Assembly (NCBI RefSeq): GCF_002735645.1
Contig: NZ_PDZG01000028.1
Location: 1 to 55,560, forward strand
DNA: 55,560 bases
Origin: Iodobacter sp. BJB302
Lineage (GTDB): Bacteria; Pseudomonadota; Gammaproteobacteria; Burkholderiales; Chitinibacteraceae
Direction: 5' to 3'
Of the stretch, positions 21,692 to 28,978 are shown piece after piece. Under the pieces are notes generated by a model that saw only the letters and a program-made list of their open reading frames with translations, was not told the origin of the DNA and searched no databases. How positions within the stretch are numbered: position 1 is the stretch's first letter; every line of letters starts with the position of its first letter. Both the position numbers and the translations under genes were made by a program.

Positions 21692-22624
21692 TCAGCCATC
21701 TGCCGTAATTTTGAGTACCAATTCACGTAATACTTTATTGGCATCTTCATTGGCCACCTGGCAGGTGCCGGCGTTTTCATGCCCGCCGCCGCCGTATTCC
21801 AGCATCAGCTCACCAATATTGGTTTGTGAGCTGCGGTTAATAATGGATTTGCCAGTGGCATAAACTGTATTTTGCTGATGCAGGCCCCACAGCATATGAA
21901 TTGAAATATTGCATTGCGGGTAAAGCGCATAAATCATAAACCGATTGGTGGCGTAAATTGTTTCTTCATTGCGTAAATCAAGCACCACTAAATTATCGTA
22001 AATACGGCTGCAATTGATGAGTTGTTCTTTGGCTTGCGGTGCGTGCTCAAAATAGACTTCAATTCGTTCCTGTACATCGGGCAGGGCCAGAATATCTTCG
22101 ATGCCATGGCTGCTGCAGTATTTAATTAAATCCATCATCAGCTGATAGTTGGATATTCTGAAATTCTTAAAGCGCCCCAGTCCGGTGCGCGCATCCATCA
22201 GGTAATTAAGCAGCACCCAATCTCTGGGGCTCAGGATTTCTTCGCGGGTGAATTCGGCTGAATCTGCTTTATCCACCGCAATCATCATATCGTCGCTGAT
22301 TTTAGGAAAAGCCGCTTTGCCGCCGTAATAGTCGTAAACCACCCGGGCAGCAGAGGGCGCCTTGGGGTCAATAATATGATTGCTTTTTTCCCCGGCATTA
22401 CGAATGGTTTCGGAAAAATGGTGATCAAAGGATAAATACGCACCCGCCACATAGGGCAGATTGGTGGTGATATCTGTGTTTGTAATGGCGATTTTGCCGT
22501 CCTGCATATCTTTAGGATGAACAAATAAAATATCGTCGATCATATCCAGCTCAGTTAATAGCACCGCGCAGACTAAACCATCGAAATCACTGCGGGTAAC
22601 GAGGCGGTATTTGGGTTCTGACAT
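21692..22624 (-). CDS. DHH-family phosphoesterase
   Basis: The protein has 310 residues and fits the DHH superfamily (RecJ/NrnA/exopolyphosphatase-like). The N-terminal metal motif is TRSDFDGLVCA, the signature motif is YLSFDHHFSE, and AVDKADSAEF supplies another metal ligand. The C-terminal DHHA1-type block is ELMLEYGGGGHENAGTCQV. Such enzymes use manganese to hydrolyse phosphodiesters of short oligonucleotides, cyclic dinucleotides or polyphosphate. Which applies here cannot be decided. It is 22 bp downstream of the SPFH gene on the same strand, so a three-gene operon with the SPFH/NfeD pair is likely, though the functional link is unclear. Confidence 0.85.
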   Translation of the reverse strand: MSEPKYRLVTRSDFDGLVCAVLLTELDMIDDILFVHPKDMQDGKIAITNTDITTNLPYVAGAYLSFDHHFSETIRNAGEKSNHIIDPKAPSAARVVYDYYGGKAAFPKISDDMMIAVDKADSAEFTREEILSPRDWVLLNYLMDARTGLGRFKNFRISNYQLMMDLIKYCSSHGIEDILALPDVQERIEVYFEHAPQAKEQLINCSRIYDNLVVLDLRNEETIYATNRFMIYALYPQCNISIHMLWGLHQQNTVYATGKSIINRSSQTNIGELMLEYGGGGHENAGTCQVANEDANKVLRELVLKITADG

Positions 22625-22645
22625 GGCGCTATTTCCTTACGTGGA

Positions 22646-23593
22646 TTAAGACTGTGGGGGTTTAATCACAGACATTGCAGTGGCCACCATGCCCGCCACA
22701 TCGCTGGCGTTGGCGGGCAGCAGCATGGTATTGCCTTCTTTTGCAATATTGGCAAAGGCAGCGACATATTGCTCGGCTACTTTTAAGTTCACCGCTTCCA
22801 GGCCGCCCGGTTGCTTAATGGTTTGAGCCACCATATGAATCGCTTCGGCCGTGGCGCGCGCAACAAGGCGTAAGGCCTCGGCTTCACCTTCGGCTTTATT
22901 GATTGCGGCTTGTTTTTCGCCTTCGGACGCATTAATGGCGGCTTGCCGCTCACCTTCAGAGCGCTGGATGGATGCCTCGCGCTGGCCGGTGGCTAAGTTG
23001 ATTTGTTCTTGCTTTACCCCTTCAGATTGCGCAATCCGACCGCGCTTTTCGCGCTCGGCGGTAATTTGCTGCTGCATGGAGTGCAAGATTTCTTTGGGTG
23101 GCGTTAAGTCTTTGATCTCGTAGCGTAAAACTTTAACGCCCCAGCTGCGTGCGGCCTCATCCAGCGCATTGACTACGGCCGCATTGATGTCGTCACGCTC
23201 TTCAAATGTTTTGTCCAGCTCCAGCTTGCCGATTACCGAGCGCAGCGTGGTTTGTGCCAGCTGCATAATGGCCATCACGTAATCTGAAGTGCCGTAGGAA
23301 GCCAGCTTGGGGTCGGTAACCTGATAATACAAAAGGCCATCCACTTGCAGTTGGGTATTGTCCCGTGTAATGCAAATCTGGGAGGGCACATCCAGCGGGA
23401 TTTCTTTCAGGGAAAGGTTGTAAGCCACCCTGTCGATAAAAGGCACGATAAAGCTTAAACCCGGTTGTAATACGGAATGAAATTTACCAAGGCGTTCAAT
23501 AATAAGGGCGTGCTGTTGAGGCACAACCTTAAATGTTTTTGCGATGAAAATGACTGCAATAATTAAAAAGAAAAAGGGAAATCCGAATTCCAT
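22646..23593 (-). CDS. SPFH/Band-7 stomatin-like membrane protein (QmcA type)
   Basis: The protein has 315 residues with one N-terminal membrane segment (about 3-18, FPFFFLIIAVIFIAKTF) followed by a Band 7 domain: VVPQQHALIIERLGKF, ITRDNTQLQVDGLLYYQV. A long alanine/glutamate coiled coil follows, in which the unit EGERQAAINASEGEKQAAIN is repeated several times (about 215-245). These proteins form large membrane-associated oligomers and lipid microdomains. The partner NfeD gene lies directly upstream with a TGATG overlap, the standard pairing. Confidence 0.92.
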   Translation of the reverse strand: MEFGFPFFFLIIAVIFIAKTFKVVPQQHALIIERLGKFHSVLQPGLSFIVPFIDRVAYNLSLKEIPLDVPSQICITRDNTQLQVDGLLYYQVTDPKLASYGTSDYVMAIMQLAQTTLRSVIGKLELDKTFEERDDINAAVVNALDEAARSWGVKVLRYEIKDLTPPKEILHSMQQQITAEREKRGRIAQSEGVKQEQINLATGQREASIQRSEGERQAAINASEGEKQAAINKAEGEAEALRLVARATAEAIHMVAQTIKQPGGLEAVNLKVAEQYVAAFANIAKEGNTMLLPANASDVAGMVATAMSVIKPPQS

Positions 23594-24018
23594 CAGGAGT
23601 GCCTTAGTGGTAAGTGGTTAAGAATAAGTGAGCTGCCCTGTGTGGCAATAATCGTGTAATTATTTAAGCCTGTGTCTGCCTCTGCGGCCAGCTCGGCATC
23701 CCATAATGTGCCGCGGTAACGCACCCGCGCGCGCCGCTCGCCTTGCCATTCCACAATCTCGACCAGCTGGCCGATATCACTGCTGATTTGCTCCGGGCTG
23801 GCGTTGTGTGTGCTGTGCCATTGCCTGAGCGCGGCCACGGCCACAAGACCAATCAGGGCCGCACTGCTGGCCTGCACCGCAAAGCCAAAACCCAGCCATG
23901 CGGCTAAGGCCGCGCTGATTAGCCCTGTGGCTACTGCCAGTAAGTAAAAGGTGCCTGTCAGCATTTCTAATCCGGCAAGAATCGCTGCCATGATGAGCCA
24001 GAGCGTTGTTGAACTCAT
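23593..24018 (-). CDS. NfeD-family membrane protein
   Basis: This 141-residue protein has two or three N-terminal membrane segments (TTLWLIMAAILAGLEMLTG, YLLAVATGLISAALAAWL and AASALIGLVAVAAL-like, to about residue 75) and a C-terminal OB-fold domain with GERRARVRYRGTLWDAEL. NfeD proteins accompany stomatin-type SPFH proteins and are thought to modulate them. Its stop overlaps the SPFH start by one base (TGATG). ATG 24018 is preferred over an upstream TTG (24081), which has no ribosome site and would put polar residues before the first membrane segment. Confidence 0.88.
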   Translation of the reverse strand: MSSTTLWLIMAAILAGLEMLTGTFYLLAVATGLISAALAAWLGFGFAVQASSAALIGLVAVAALRQWHSTHNASPEQISSDIGQLVEIVEWQGERRARVRYRGTLWDAELAAEADTGLNNYTIIATQGSSLILNHLPLRHS

Positions 24019-24095
24019 TACGTTGTATCTTTTGATATGAATATCTGCTTTGGTATAGCTGAAATACCCAGGCTCTGGCAAGCGGTAAGGAAGAC

Positions 24096-24117
24096 TTCCA
24101 TCAGCTTGTTGATGGAA
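24096..24117. other. perfect 8-bp hairpin upstream of nfeD
   Basis: TTCCATCA, a 6-nt loop, then TGATGGAA. It has no U tract on either side, so it is not a standard terminator. It could be an operator-like palindrome or an mRNA leader structure for the NfeD/SPFH operon. Confidence 0.4.
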
Positions 24118-24281
24118 AACAGACAGTATGTAAGTTTTAGGATGTGGATATTTTAGTTTCTTCTGTAAGACCTGTGTAGGCAGGTGTGATTTCCAGGAGG
24201 GGCTTTGTTAGGAGTGACTCCGCCTGCGAAAGTTCGGCAGCAATCGTGATTAAAGTGATTTGGGTAAAGAAGGGGAATGAG

Positions 24282-24306
24282 GGGTGAGGCCGCATGAGCC
24301 TCACCC
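24282..24306 (-). terminator. hairpin, possible original terminator of the Lrp gene
   Basis: GGGTGAGGC, a 7-nt loop and GCCTCACCC form a 9-bp stem directly beside the left end of the MITE-like element. On the minus strand it lies downstream of the Lrp gene once the element is removed. No strong U tract follows, so the call is tentative. Confidence 0.4.
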
Positions 24307-24308
24307 TG

Positions 24309-24573
24309 GGGTCTGTTGACGTTTCATTCACGGTTGCGTTTGGCCCAGTTTTTGGGCTGAACAAGGAGAAAATTGCGACATGGTACGAGTACCATGAGCG
24401 ATTTTTAACGCAGTTCCGCCCCAAAGATGGGCTAAACCCGAAGGGCTGAGCCGGAAAATGGCCATTCACTGCGTTATGCTCCTCGACAATAAGCAGTTAT
24501 TGCCTTCGGCGCATGCCTTGTGCCTGGCCGTTTTCTGGCTCAGCGCAATTGTGAATGAAACGTCAACAGACCC
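24309..24573. mobile_element. 265-bp MITE-like nested palindromic element
   Basis: A perfect 23-bp inverted repeat forms the ends (24309-24331 and 24551-24573, outer tip GGTCTGTTGACG). CTGG directly repeated at 24306-24309 and 24573-24576 may be a target duplication. Inside are a 20-bp near-perfect pair (24445-24464 with 24525-24544, GCTGAGCC arms) and a hairpin CATGGTA-CGAG-TACCATG at 24389-24406 or so. No transposase is encoded, and the open frame covering part of it has no protein character. The layout suggests a non-autonomous element or a structured RNA. The rest of the 24019-24579 gap holds two hairpins and nothing else visible. Confidence 0.7.
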
Positions 24574-24579
24574 TGGCCT

Positions 24580-25053
24580 TTATGGATTGAGATGACTTAA
24601 AGGCAGGTGTGTGGTGTTTTTAAATTCTTTTAATACAAAGCTTGATTTGATATCGGCAATGCCCGGGTGCTGGAGTAGTTGCCCCATGACAAATTTAGAA
24701 AAGTGGGTCATGTCTTCAAAATACACCTGCAGCAGATAATCCATTTCCCCGGTCATGGCATAGCAGTTCACCACTTCCGGCCATTCCTGGATGGCGGTCA
24801 CGAATTCCTGCAGATGACTATGCCCGCGTTTTTCTAAAGAAACACGGATAAATGCCTGCAATCCCAGCCCGATTAAAAGCGGATCCAAAAGTGCAACATA
24901 TTTGCGAATAACACCACTATCTTCGAGTTGTTTGAGCCTGCGCAAGCATGGTGAAGGAGACAAAGCGATGATTTCTGCCAGCTCTACATTGCTTAAACGG
25001 CCATGCAACTGAAGCTCATTCAGAATTTTAATATCAGTCCTATCTAGTTCCAT
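24580..25053 (-). CDS. Lrp/AsnC-family transcriptional regulator
   Basis: The 157-residue protein has an N-terminal winged helix-turn-helix (LDRTDIKILNELQLHGRLSN, ELAEIIALSPSPCLRRLKQLE) and a C-terminal RAM/AsnC ligand-binding domain (AFIRVSLEKRG, then VVNCYAMTGEMDYLLQVYFED). The ATG at 25053 is chosen for AAGGGGAG just upstream. It is divergent from phhA-hpd across a 156-bp AT-rich region. Lrp-type activators beside phenylalanine/tyrosine catabolism genes commonly respond to aromatic amino acids, so it probably controls phhA-hpd and itself. Confidence 0.92.
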   Translation of the reverse strand: MELDRTDIKILNELQLHGRLSNVELAEIIALSPSPCLRRLKQLEDSGVIRKYVALLDPLLIGLGLQAFIRVSLEKRGHSHLQEFVTAIQEWPEVVNCYAMTGEMDYLLQVYFEDMTHFSKFVMGQLLQHPGIADIKSSFVLKEFKNTTHLPLSHLNP

Positions 25054-25209
25054 GGTGTTTTCTCCCCTTGTTTTATGTTTAATTAGTGATAAATTGCATA
25101 AATATTTATTTTGTTGGCATTTTAGAAGCAAAATTGCTCGACACTTTTTGTAAAATGAAAAGCTAGTGTAGAACAGTTACTGTGAAAAATACCATTTAGG
25201 AGAAGTCTT
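25054..25209. promoter_or_regulatory. divergent control region between the Lrp regulator and phhA
   Basis: This 156-bp, strongly AT-rich stretch must hold the promoters of both the regulator and phhA. Lrp-family proteins bind degenerate AT-rich palindromes, and several AT tracts (about 25080-25110 and 25140-25165) would suit. I could not define a single operator or a convincing -35/-10 pair. Confidence 0.5.
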
Positions 25210-25995
25210 GTGTATACCGATGAAGCAGCAACCCTCAGATCTGATATGCAAATGTCTGTGCCAGACGTAGTACTTGATATTCGTTCTTATCCAGTGCCGC
25301 AATACACCGATGTTGAGCATCAGACTTGGGCCACGCTGATCGCCAATCAAAAAGCGGTATTGCCGGGCCGTCTTTGCCACGCTTTTCTGGATGGTATCGA
25401 ACAAGTTGGCTTTCCCTGTGATCGTATTCCAAGTCTGGTGGAAATCAGCGACAAGATTGAAGCCCTCTCTGGCTGGAAGCTGACTCGTGTATCCGGCATT
25501 GTGCCGGATGAAGATTTTTTTAAGTTATTAGCTCAGCGCATTTTTCCTTCTACCGATTTTATTCGTAAGCCGGATGAAATTGGCTATACCCCTGCACCGG
25601 ATATGTTCCATGATTTATTGGGGCACGCGCCGCTGCTGACTCATCCCCGTTTTGCTGCATTTTTTGAAGCCTTTGGCCGTGCGGGAGTGCGTGCTTTTGA
25701 GCTGGATCACCCCGCTAAAATGTGGTTGCCGCGTCTTTACTGGTACACCGTAGAGTTTGGCCTGATCGAAGAAGCAGACGGGCTGCGTATTTTTGGTGCG
25801 GGTATTGCGTCCTCTCCCAAAGAAGTGATGTTCAGTTTGTCTGATCAAACCCGTAAACATGAATTTGATATCGAAAAAGTGGCAGAAACGGCATATGACA
25901 TCTGGCATATGCAGGAAGATTTGTTTGTGATTAAAAGCTTTGATGCATTGGAAGACGATTTTTCAAAATGGACCGCTAAGCACGGTCTAAATTAA
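25210..25995 (+). CDS. phhA: phenylalanine 4-monooxygenase
   Basis: This 261-residue iron- and pterin-dependent hydroxylase converts phenylalanine to tyrosine. The iron ligands are visible in MFHDLLGHAPLLTHP (two His) and in WYTVEFGLIEEADG (Glu). The pterin/substrate region reads VSGIVPDEDFFKLLAQRIFP and FIRKPDEIGYTPAPD. Length matches the single-domain bacterial enzymes such as that of Chromobacterium. The start is GTG 25210 with AGGAG 7 bp upstream. The next gene, hpd, uses the product pathway (tyrosine to 4-hydroxyphenylpyruvate to homogentisate). Confidence 0.95.
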   Translation: MYTDEAATLRSDMQMSVPDVVLDIRSYPVPQYTDVEHQTWATLIANQKAVLPGRLCHAFLDGIEQVGFPCDRIPSLVEISDKIEALSGWKLTRVSGIVPDEDFFKLLAQRIFPSTDFIRKPDEIGYTPAPDMFHDLLGHAPLLTHPRFAAFFEAFGRAGVRAFELDHPAKMWLPRLYWYTVEFGLIEEADGLRIFGAGIASSPKEVMFSLSDQTRKHEFDIEKVAETAYDIWHMQEDLFVIKSFDALEDDFSKWTAKHGLN

Positions 25996-26006
25996 CCCGA
26001 TATGGC

Positions 26007-26049
26007 AATGCCGTGGTGATATTTTTATAAATTGAATCACGGCATTTTT
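26007..26049 (+). terminator. hairpin with T run between phhA and hpd
   Basis: AATGCCGTG and CACGGCATT form a 9-bp stem around an AT-rich loop, followed by TTT. It lies 12 bp after phhA and 31 bp before hpd. It may lower readthrough into hpd or protect the 3' end of the phhA message. Confidence 0.6.
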
Positions 26050-26079
26050 GTGTATGGGTTTCACCTACTGGAGAGATAG

Positions 26080-27162
26080 ATGAAAATGGAAAAACCAAGC
26101 ATTAACCCACTTGAAACCAATGGTTTTGAGTTTGTGGAATACACAGGCAATACTCAGGAAGCATTAGATAACCTGAAGGCCTTGTTTATTTCACTGGGTT
26201 TTGTGGAAATCGCACGACACAGAAGCAAAAATGCCAGCCTTTTCCGTCAGGGTGAAATTAATTTCATTGTTAATGGCGAGCCTACACAACCAGCCAGCCA
26301 GTTTGCTGCCATTCACGGCCCATCCGCTTGTGCTATGGCTTGGCGCGTGGCCGATGCCGATCGCGCTTATAAATACGCCATTGAACACGGCGCTAAACCC
26401 TATAACCGCCCGATTGGTTTTATGGAATTAAACATTCCTGCTGTGGAAGGGATTGGCGGTTCGGCTCTTTATTTTGTTGATCGCTATGGTAAAGACCAGA
26501 ATATCTATGATGTTGATTTCGTGCCGCTTGAAGGCGTGGATCAGCACCCGGCGGGCGTCGGTTTATACGAAGTGGATCACCTTACCCATAATGTGATGCG
26601 CGGCAATATGGATGTTTGGTCGGGCTTTTATGAAAACATCGCTAATTTCCGTGAAATTCGTTATTTCGATATCGAAGGCAAACTGACTGGCCTGGTTTCC
26701 CGCGCCATGACCAGCCCTTGCGGCAAGATTCGTATTCCAATTAATGAATCATCGGATGATAAAAGCCAGATTGAAGAATTCCTGCGCCAATACCAAGGGG
26801 AGGGCATTCAGCATATTGCGCTTGCCACCCATGATATTTTTGCCACAGTAGAATCATTAAAAGCCAGCGGCACACGTTTCCTTGATACCCCGGACAGCTA
26901 CTACGACCGCACCGATGCGCGCCTGCCTGGCCATGGTGAAGATTTAGAGCGCCTGCGTAAAAACCGTATTCTGATTGACGGCGCACCAACCGAAGGCGGC
27001 GGTATCCTGCTGCAAATCTTTACCGAAACCGTGATCGGGCCAATTTTCTTTGAAATTATTCAGCGTAAAGGCAATGAAGGTTTTGGCGAAGGCAACTTTA
27101 AAGCCCTGTTTGAATCGATCGAAGACGATCAGGTTCGCCGTGGTGTATTAAGCGCAGAATAA
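26080..27162 (+). CDS. hpd: 4-hydroxyphenylpyruvate dioxygenase
   Basis: The protein has 360 residues in two vicinal-oxygen-chelate halves. The Fe(II) ligands are in the C-terminal half: YEVDHLTHNVMRGN (His), GEGIQHIALATHDI (His) and FFEIIQRKGNEGFGEGNFKAL (Glu). It converts 4-hydroxyphenylpyruvate to homogentisate. The start has CTGGAGAGATAG upstream, a good ribosome site. It is co-directional with phhA 84 bp upstream and ends in a terminator. No homogentisate pathway genes are in the window. Confidence 0.95.
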   Translation: MKMEKPSINPLETNGFEFVEYTGNTQEALDNLKALFISLGFVEIARHRSKNASLFRQGEINFIVNGEPTQPASQFAAIHGPSACAMAWRVADADRAYKYAIEHGAKPYNRPIGFMELNIPAVEGIGGSALYFVDRYGKDQNIYDVDFVPLEGVDQHPAGVGLYEVDHLTHNVMRGNMDVWSGFYENIANFREIRYFDIEGKLTGLVSRAMTSPCGKIRIPINESSDDKSQIEEFLRQYQGEGIQHIALATHDIFATVESLKASGTRFLDTPDSYYDRTDARLPGHGEDLERLRKNRILIDGAPTEGGGILLQIFTETVIGPIFFEIIQRKGNEGFGEGNFKALFESIEDDQVRRGVLSAE

Positions 27163-27184
27163 GCTTTATATTCTTTGCGCCCAT

Positions 27185-27222
27185 AAAACCCGTCATATGC
27201 GATTGCTTGTGGCGGGTTTTTT
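27185..27222 (+). terminator. intrinsic terminator after hpd
   Basis: AAAACCCG pairs with CGGGTTTT around a 20-nt loop that can itself extend the stem, followed by more T residues. It lies 23 bp past the hpd stop. Confidence 0.65.
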
Positions 27223-27310
27223 ATTTTAAGCTGACTTTGTGCTTTCATTTGTCGATAATAAGGTGATGCAGGATGGGGACATTGCAGATATTGGCTTATA
27301 AGGAGAAACC

Positions 27311-27706
27311 ATGGGAAGCCCACAGGTTTGCAGCGGTGCCTCTTTGCAGTGCAGCTTTGGTGCGGCACCTGGCACTTTAAATGTCTTGCCGCTAAACCGC
27401 TGCATGGCCGGTGGCATGCCTGCTGCCAATATTATGGATTACATTCCCATTGTGAATGTTGCGCCGTTTGGCACATGCATGAGCCCAGCTAATCCTATGG
27501 TGGCAGCGGCAACAGCGGCCGCGCTGGGGGTGCTTACCCCTATGCCGTGTATTCCAATGACTGCCGCACCGTGGATACCTGGCGGCGCGCCTACGGTGCT
27601 GATTGGCAGCATGCCTGCGCTTAACTCGGGCGGCATGCTGATGTGTAACTGGGGCGGGGTGATTAAGATTGTGATGCCTGGGCAGATGCAGGATTTAATC
27701 GCCTAG
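27311..27706 (+). CDS. PAAR-like (DUF4150/DUF4280) spike-tip protein
   Basis: The protein has 131 residues, rich in Gly, Pro, Cys and Met. It starts MGSPQVCSGASLQCSFG, contains NIMDYIPIVNVAPFG and CMSPANPMVAAATAAALG, and ends with PAPTVLIG-like GAPTVLIGSMPALNSGGML and CNWGGVIKI. This is the layout of PAAR-like proteins that cap VgrG trimers or act as carriers for T6SS effectors. A strong ribosome site (AAGGAGAAACC) precedes the ATG. It stands at the left edge of the T6SS region, before a small HTH-like gene and a YwqK-like gene. No toxin domain is fused to it. Confidence 0.85.
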   Translation: MGSPQVCSGASLQCSFGAAPGTLNVLPLNRCMAGGMPAANIMDYIPIVNVAPFGTCMSPANPMVAAATAAALGVLTPMPCIPMTAAPWIPGGAPTVLIGSMPALNSGGMLMCNWGGVIKIVMPGQMQDLIA

Positions 27707-27755
27707 TATGCACAGCCATGCCACAATAGCGGGCTTATGAAACTGCAGTTTATCC

Positions 27756-28025
27756 ATGTCTACAAGCAACCCATTCAGCCTGCTTAATCTCAACCCAGAC
27801 GAGCAACGCGTATGTGCGCTGCTGCAAAAGCAGCGTCAGTGCACCAGTGTTGAGCTGATCAGCAAGGCCAAAGTCACCAATCCCAGTGCGGTGATTGATG
27901 GCATTAATCAGCAACTGACTGCCGCAAAAAGCCAGTGGCTGATTCAATGCAGCGCAACGCGCAGCACAGGCCGCCAGCAGGCAGCGCCTGTGGGCTATTA
28001 CCGGCTGCTTAAAAAGCTGTTTTAG
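27756..28025 (+). CDS. small protein with possible winged-helix domain
   Basis: This 89-residue protein is not a firmly recognised family. Residues about 12-55 (LNPDEQRVCALLQKQRQCTS, then ELISKAKVTNPSAVIDGINQ) look like a winged helix-turn-helix. A basic C-terminus ends VGYYRLLKKLF, as in replication- or phage-type regulators. The ribosome site is weak, so the start is uncertain. It is 49 bp after the PAAR-like gene on the same strand. Confidence 0.5.
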   Translation: MSTSNPFSLLNLNPDEQRVCALLQKQRQCTSVELISKAKVTNPSAVIDGINQQLTAAKSQWLIQCSATRSTGRQQAAPVGYYRLLKKLF

Positions 28026-28029
28026 CCGG

Positions 28030-28052
28030 GCCTCTGTTTAAATAAAAGAGGC
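28030..28052. terminator. weak hairpin between convergent genes
   Basis: GCCTCT and AGAGGC form a 6-bp stem around an AT-rich 11-nt loop. It lies between the ends of the small HTH-like gene and the YwqK-like gene. The U tract is poor on both sides. Confidence 0.35.
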
Positions 28053-28571
28053 TTATGTTTTTAGCCACGTTTTTATTTTAGAGATGGGCTTGCCATCTTC
28101 TCCAAGTAATTTGCCATCGCTTGCAAACTGCTGAACTTCTTCATCGCTTAGCCCATTTTTAAAATGCTGGCGCTCGGCTATCTGCCCATTGGGGTGATAA
28201 CGCAGCTGTTCGCCATGTTGCAGCCCCGCCTGATAATGCTCCAGCTGGGCCACTTTGCCGTTATTAAAATAATTCTTAGCCACACCCTGTAATTGCCCAT
28301 GCTGGTAGACGCATTCTCGCTGCAATGCGCCTTGCGGCGAGAAGAATTTGGCCGGGCCGTGTAAGAGGCCCGCTTGATAATGAAGCTGTGCAGATGGCTT
28401 GCCATTGGGGTGCATCATCAGCATCGGCCCGTGCAGATCGCCATTTTTGTATTGCATACTGGCGAGGGGTTTTTTGGCATCCAGCACCTTAAAAGGCCCG
28501 TCCAGCGCGCCTTCATTTATCGTGCCGCTCAGCTTGCTGCTGCCGCGTTCCAGTTCAAAAGGCTGACTCAT
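28053..28571 (-). CDS. YwqK-family MORN-repeat protein
   Basis: The protein has 172 residues made of about six MORN-like beta-hairpin repeats with the pattern Y.NG.L.GP....P.G (for example YKNGDLHGPMLMMHPNGKPS, YQAGLLHGPAKFFSPQG and YQAGLQHGEQLRYHPNGQIA). Proteins of this type are often labelled YwqK antitoxins and are found near T6SS and other toxin loci, where some act as immunity or adaptor proteins. It has no signal peptide. ATG 28571 is chosen for GAGG 5 bp upstream. Its partner toxin, if any, is not evident. Position beside the PAAR-like gene suggests a T6SS accessory role. Confidence 0.75.
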   Translation of the reverse strand: MSQPFELERGSSKLSGTINEGALDGPFKVLDAKKPLASMQYKNGDLHGPMLMMHPNGKPSAQLHYQAGLLHGPAKFFSPQGALQRECVYQHGQLQGVAKNYFNNGKVAQLEHYQAGLQHGEQLRYHPNGQIAERQHFKNGLSDEEVQQFASDGKLLGEDGKPISKIKTWLKT

Positions 28572-28692
28572 GATGGCCTCGGTTTGAGTGAAGTGAAATG
28601 TTAAAAGCGGCGGGGTGTTTCCCATGTGCGCTAACAATTTGATTTTGCATCAACAAACAACGAAAAAACGCAATAAGCACGGTCTTGGCATA

Positions 28693-28920
28693 GGGCTTAA
28701 AAGACCCCTTGAAGCGCGCCTAAGCGAGGAACAAGCGGAGCGGGGGATCGCTTGGGAGCGAGGCACGAGCCAATCCCGCCTGCCGCCGACTGTCCGCAGC
28801 TGAGGGGCTTTCGTGCTGGCCGGGGCGGCATTCTTTGCGTACCAGGATTTCTGGCCGTTCAAGAAAGTGAGTTCCCCGCTGGGATGCCGCACCAAAATTA
28901 ACGAGCCGAAGGCACTAAAA
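28693..28920. repeat. dispersed intergenic repeat, copy A
   Basis: A 228-bp member of a five-copy family, oriented GGGCTTAA to GGCACTAAAA. Shared blocks are CCCTTGAAGC, GCGAGGAACAAGCGG, GTCCGCAG, TTCAAGAAAGTGAG and GCCGAAGGCACT. It fills most of the gap between the YwqK-like gene and vgrG. No coding potential is seen. Confidence 0.85.
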
Positions 28921-28978
28921 AGATCTTTTTGACTTAGGTTGTTGCGTATGGGGTTGCACAGTAAGCATCAATTAATCA

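Noticed and set aside
24137-24469. 110-codon open frame upstream of the MITE-like element
   Set aside because: It runs through inverted repeats and intergenic hairpins, with no ribosome site and no protein-like composition.
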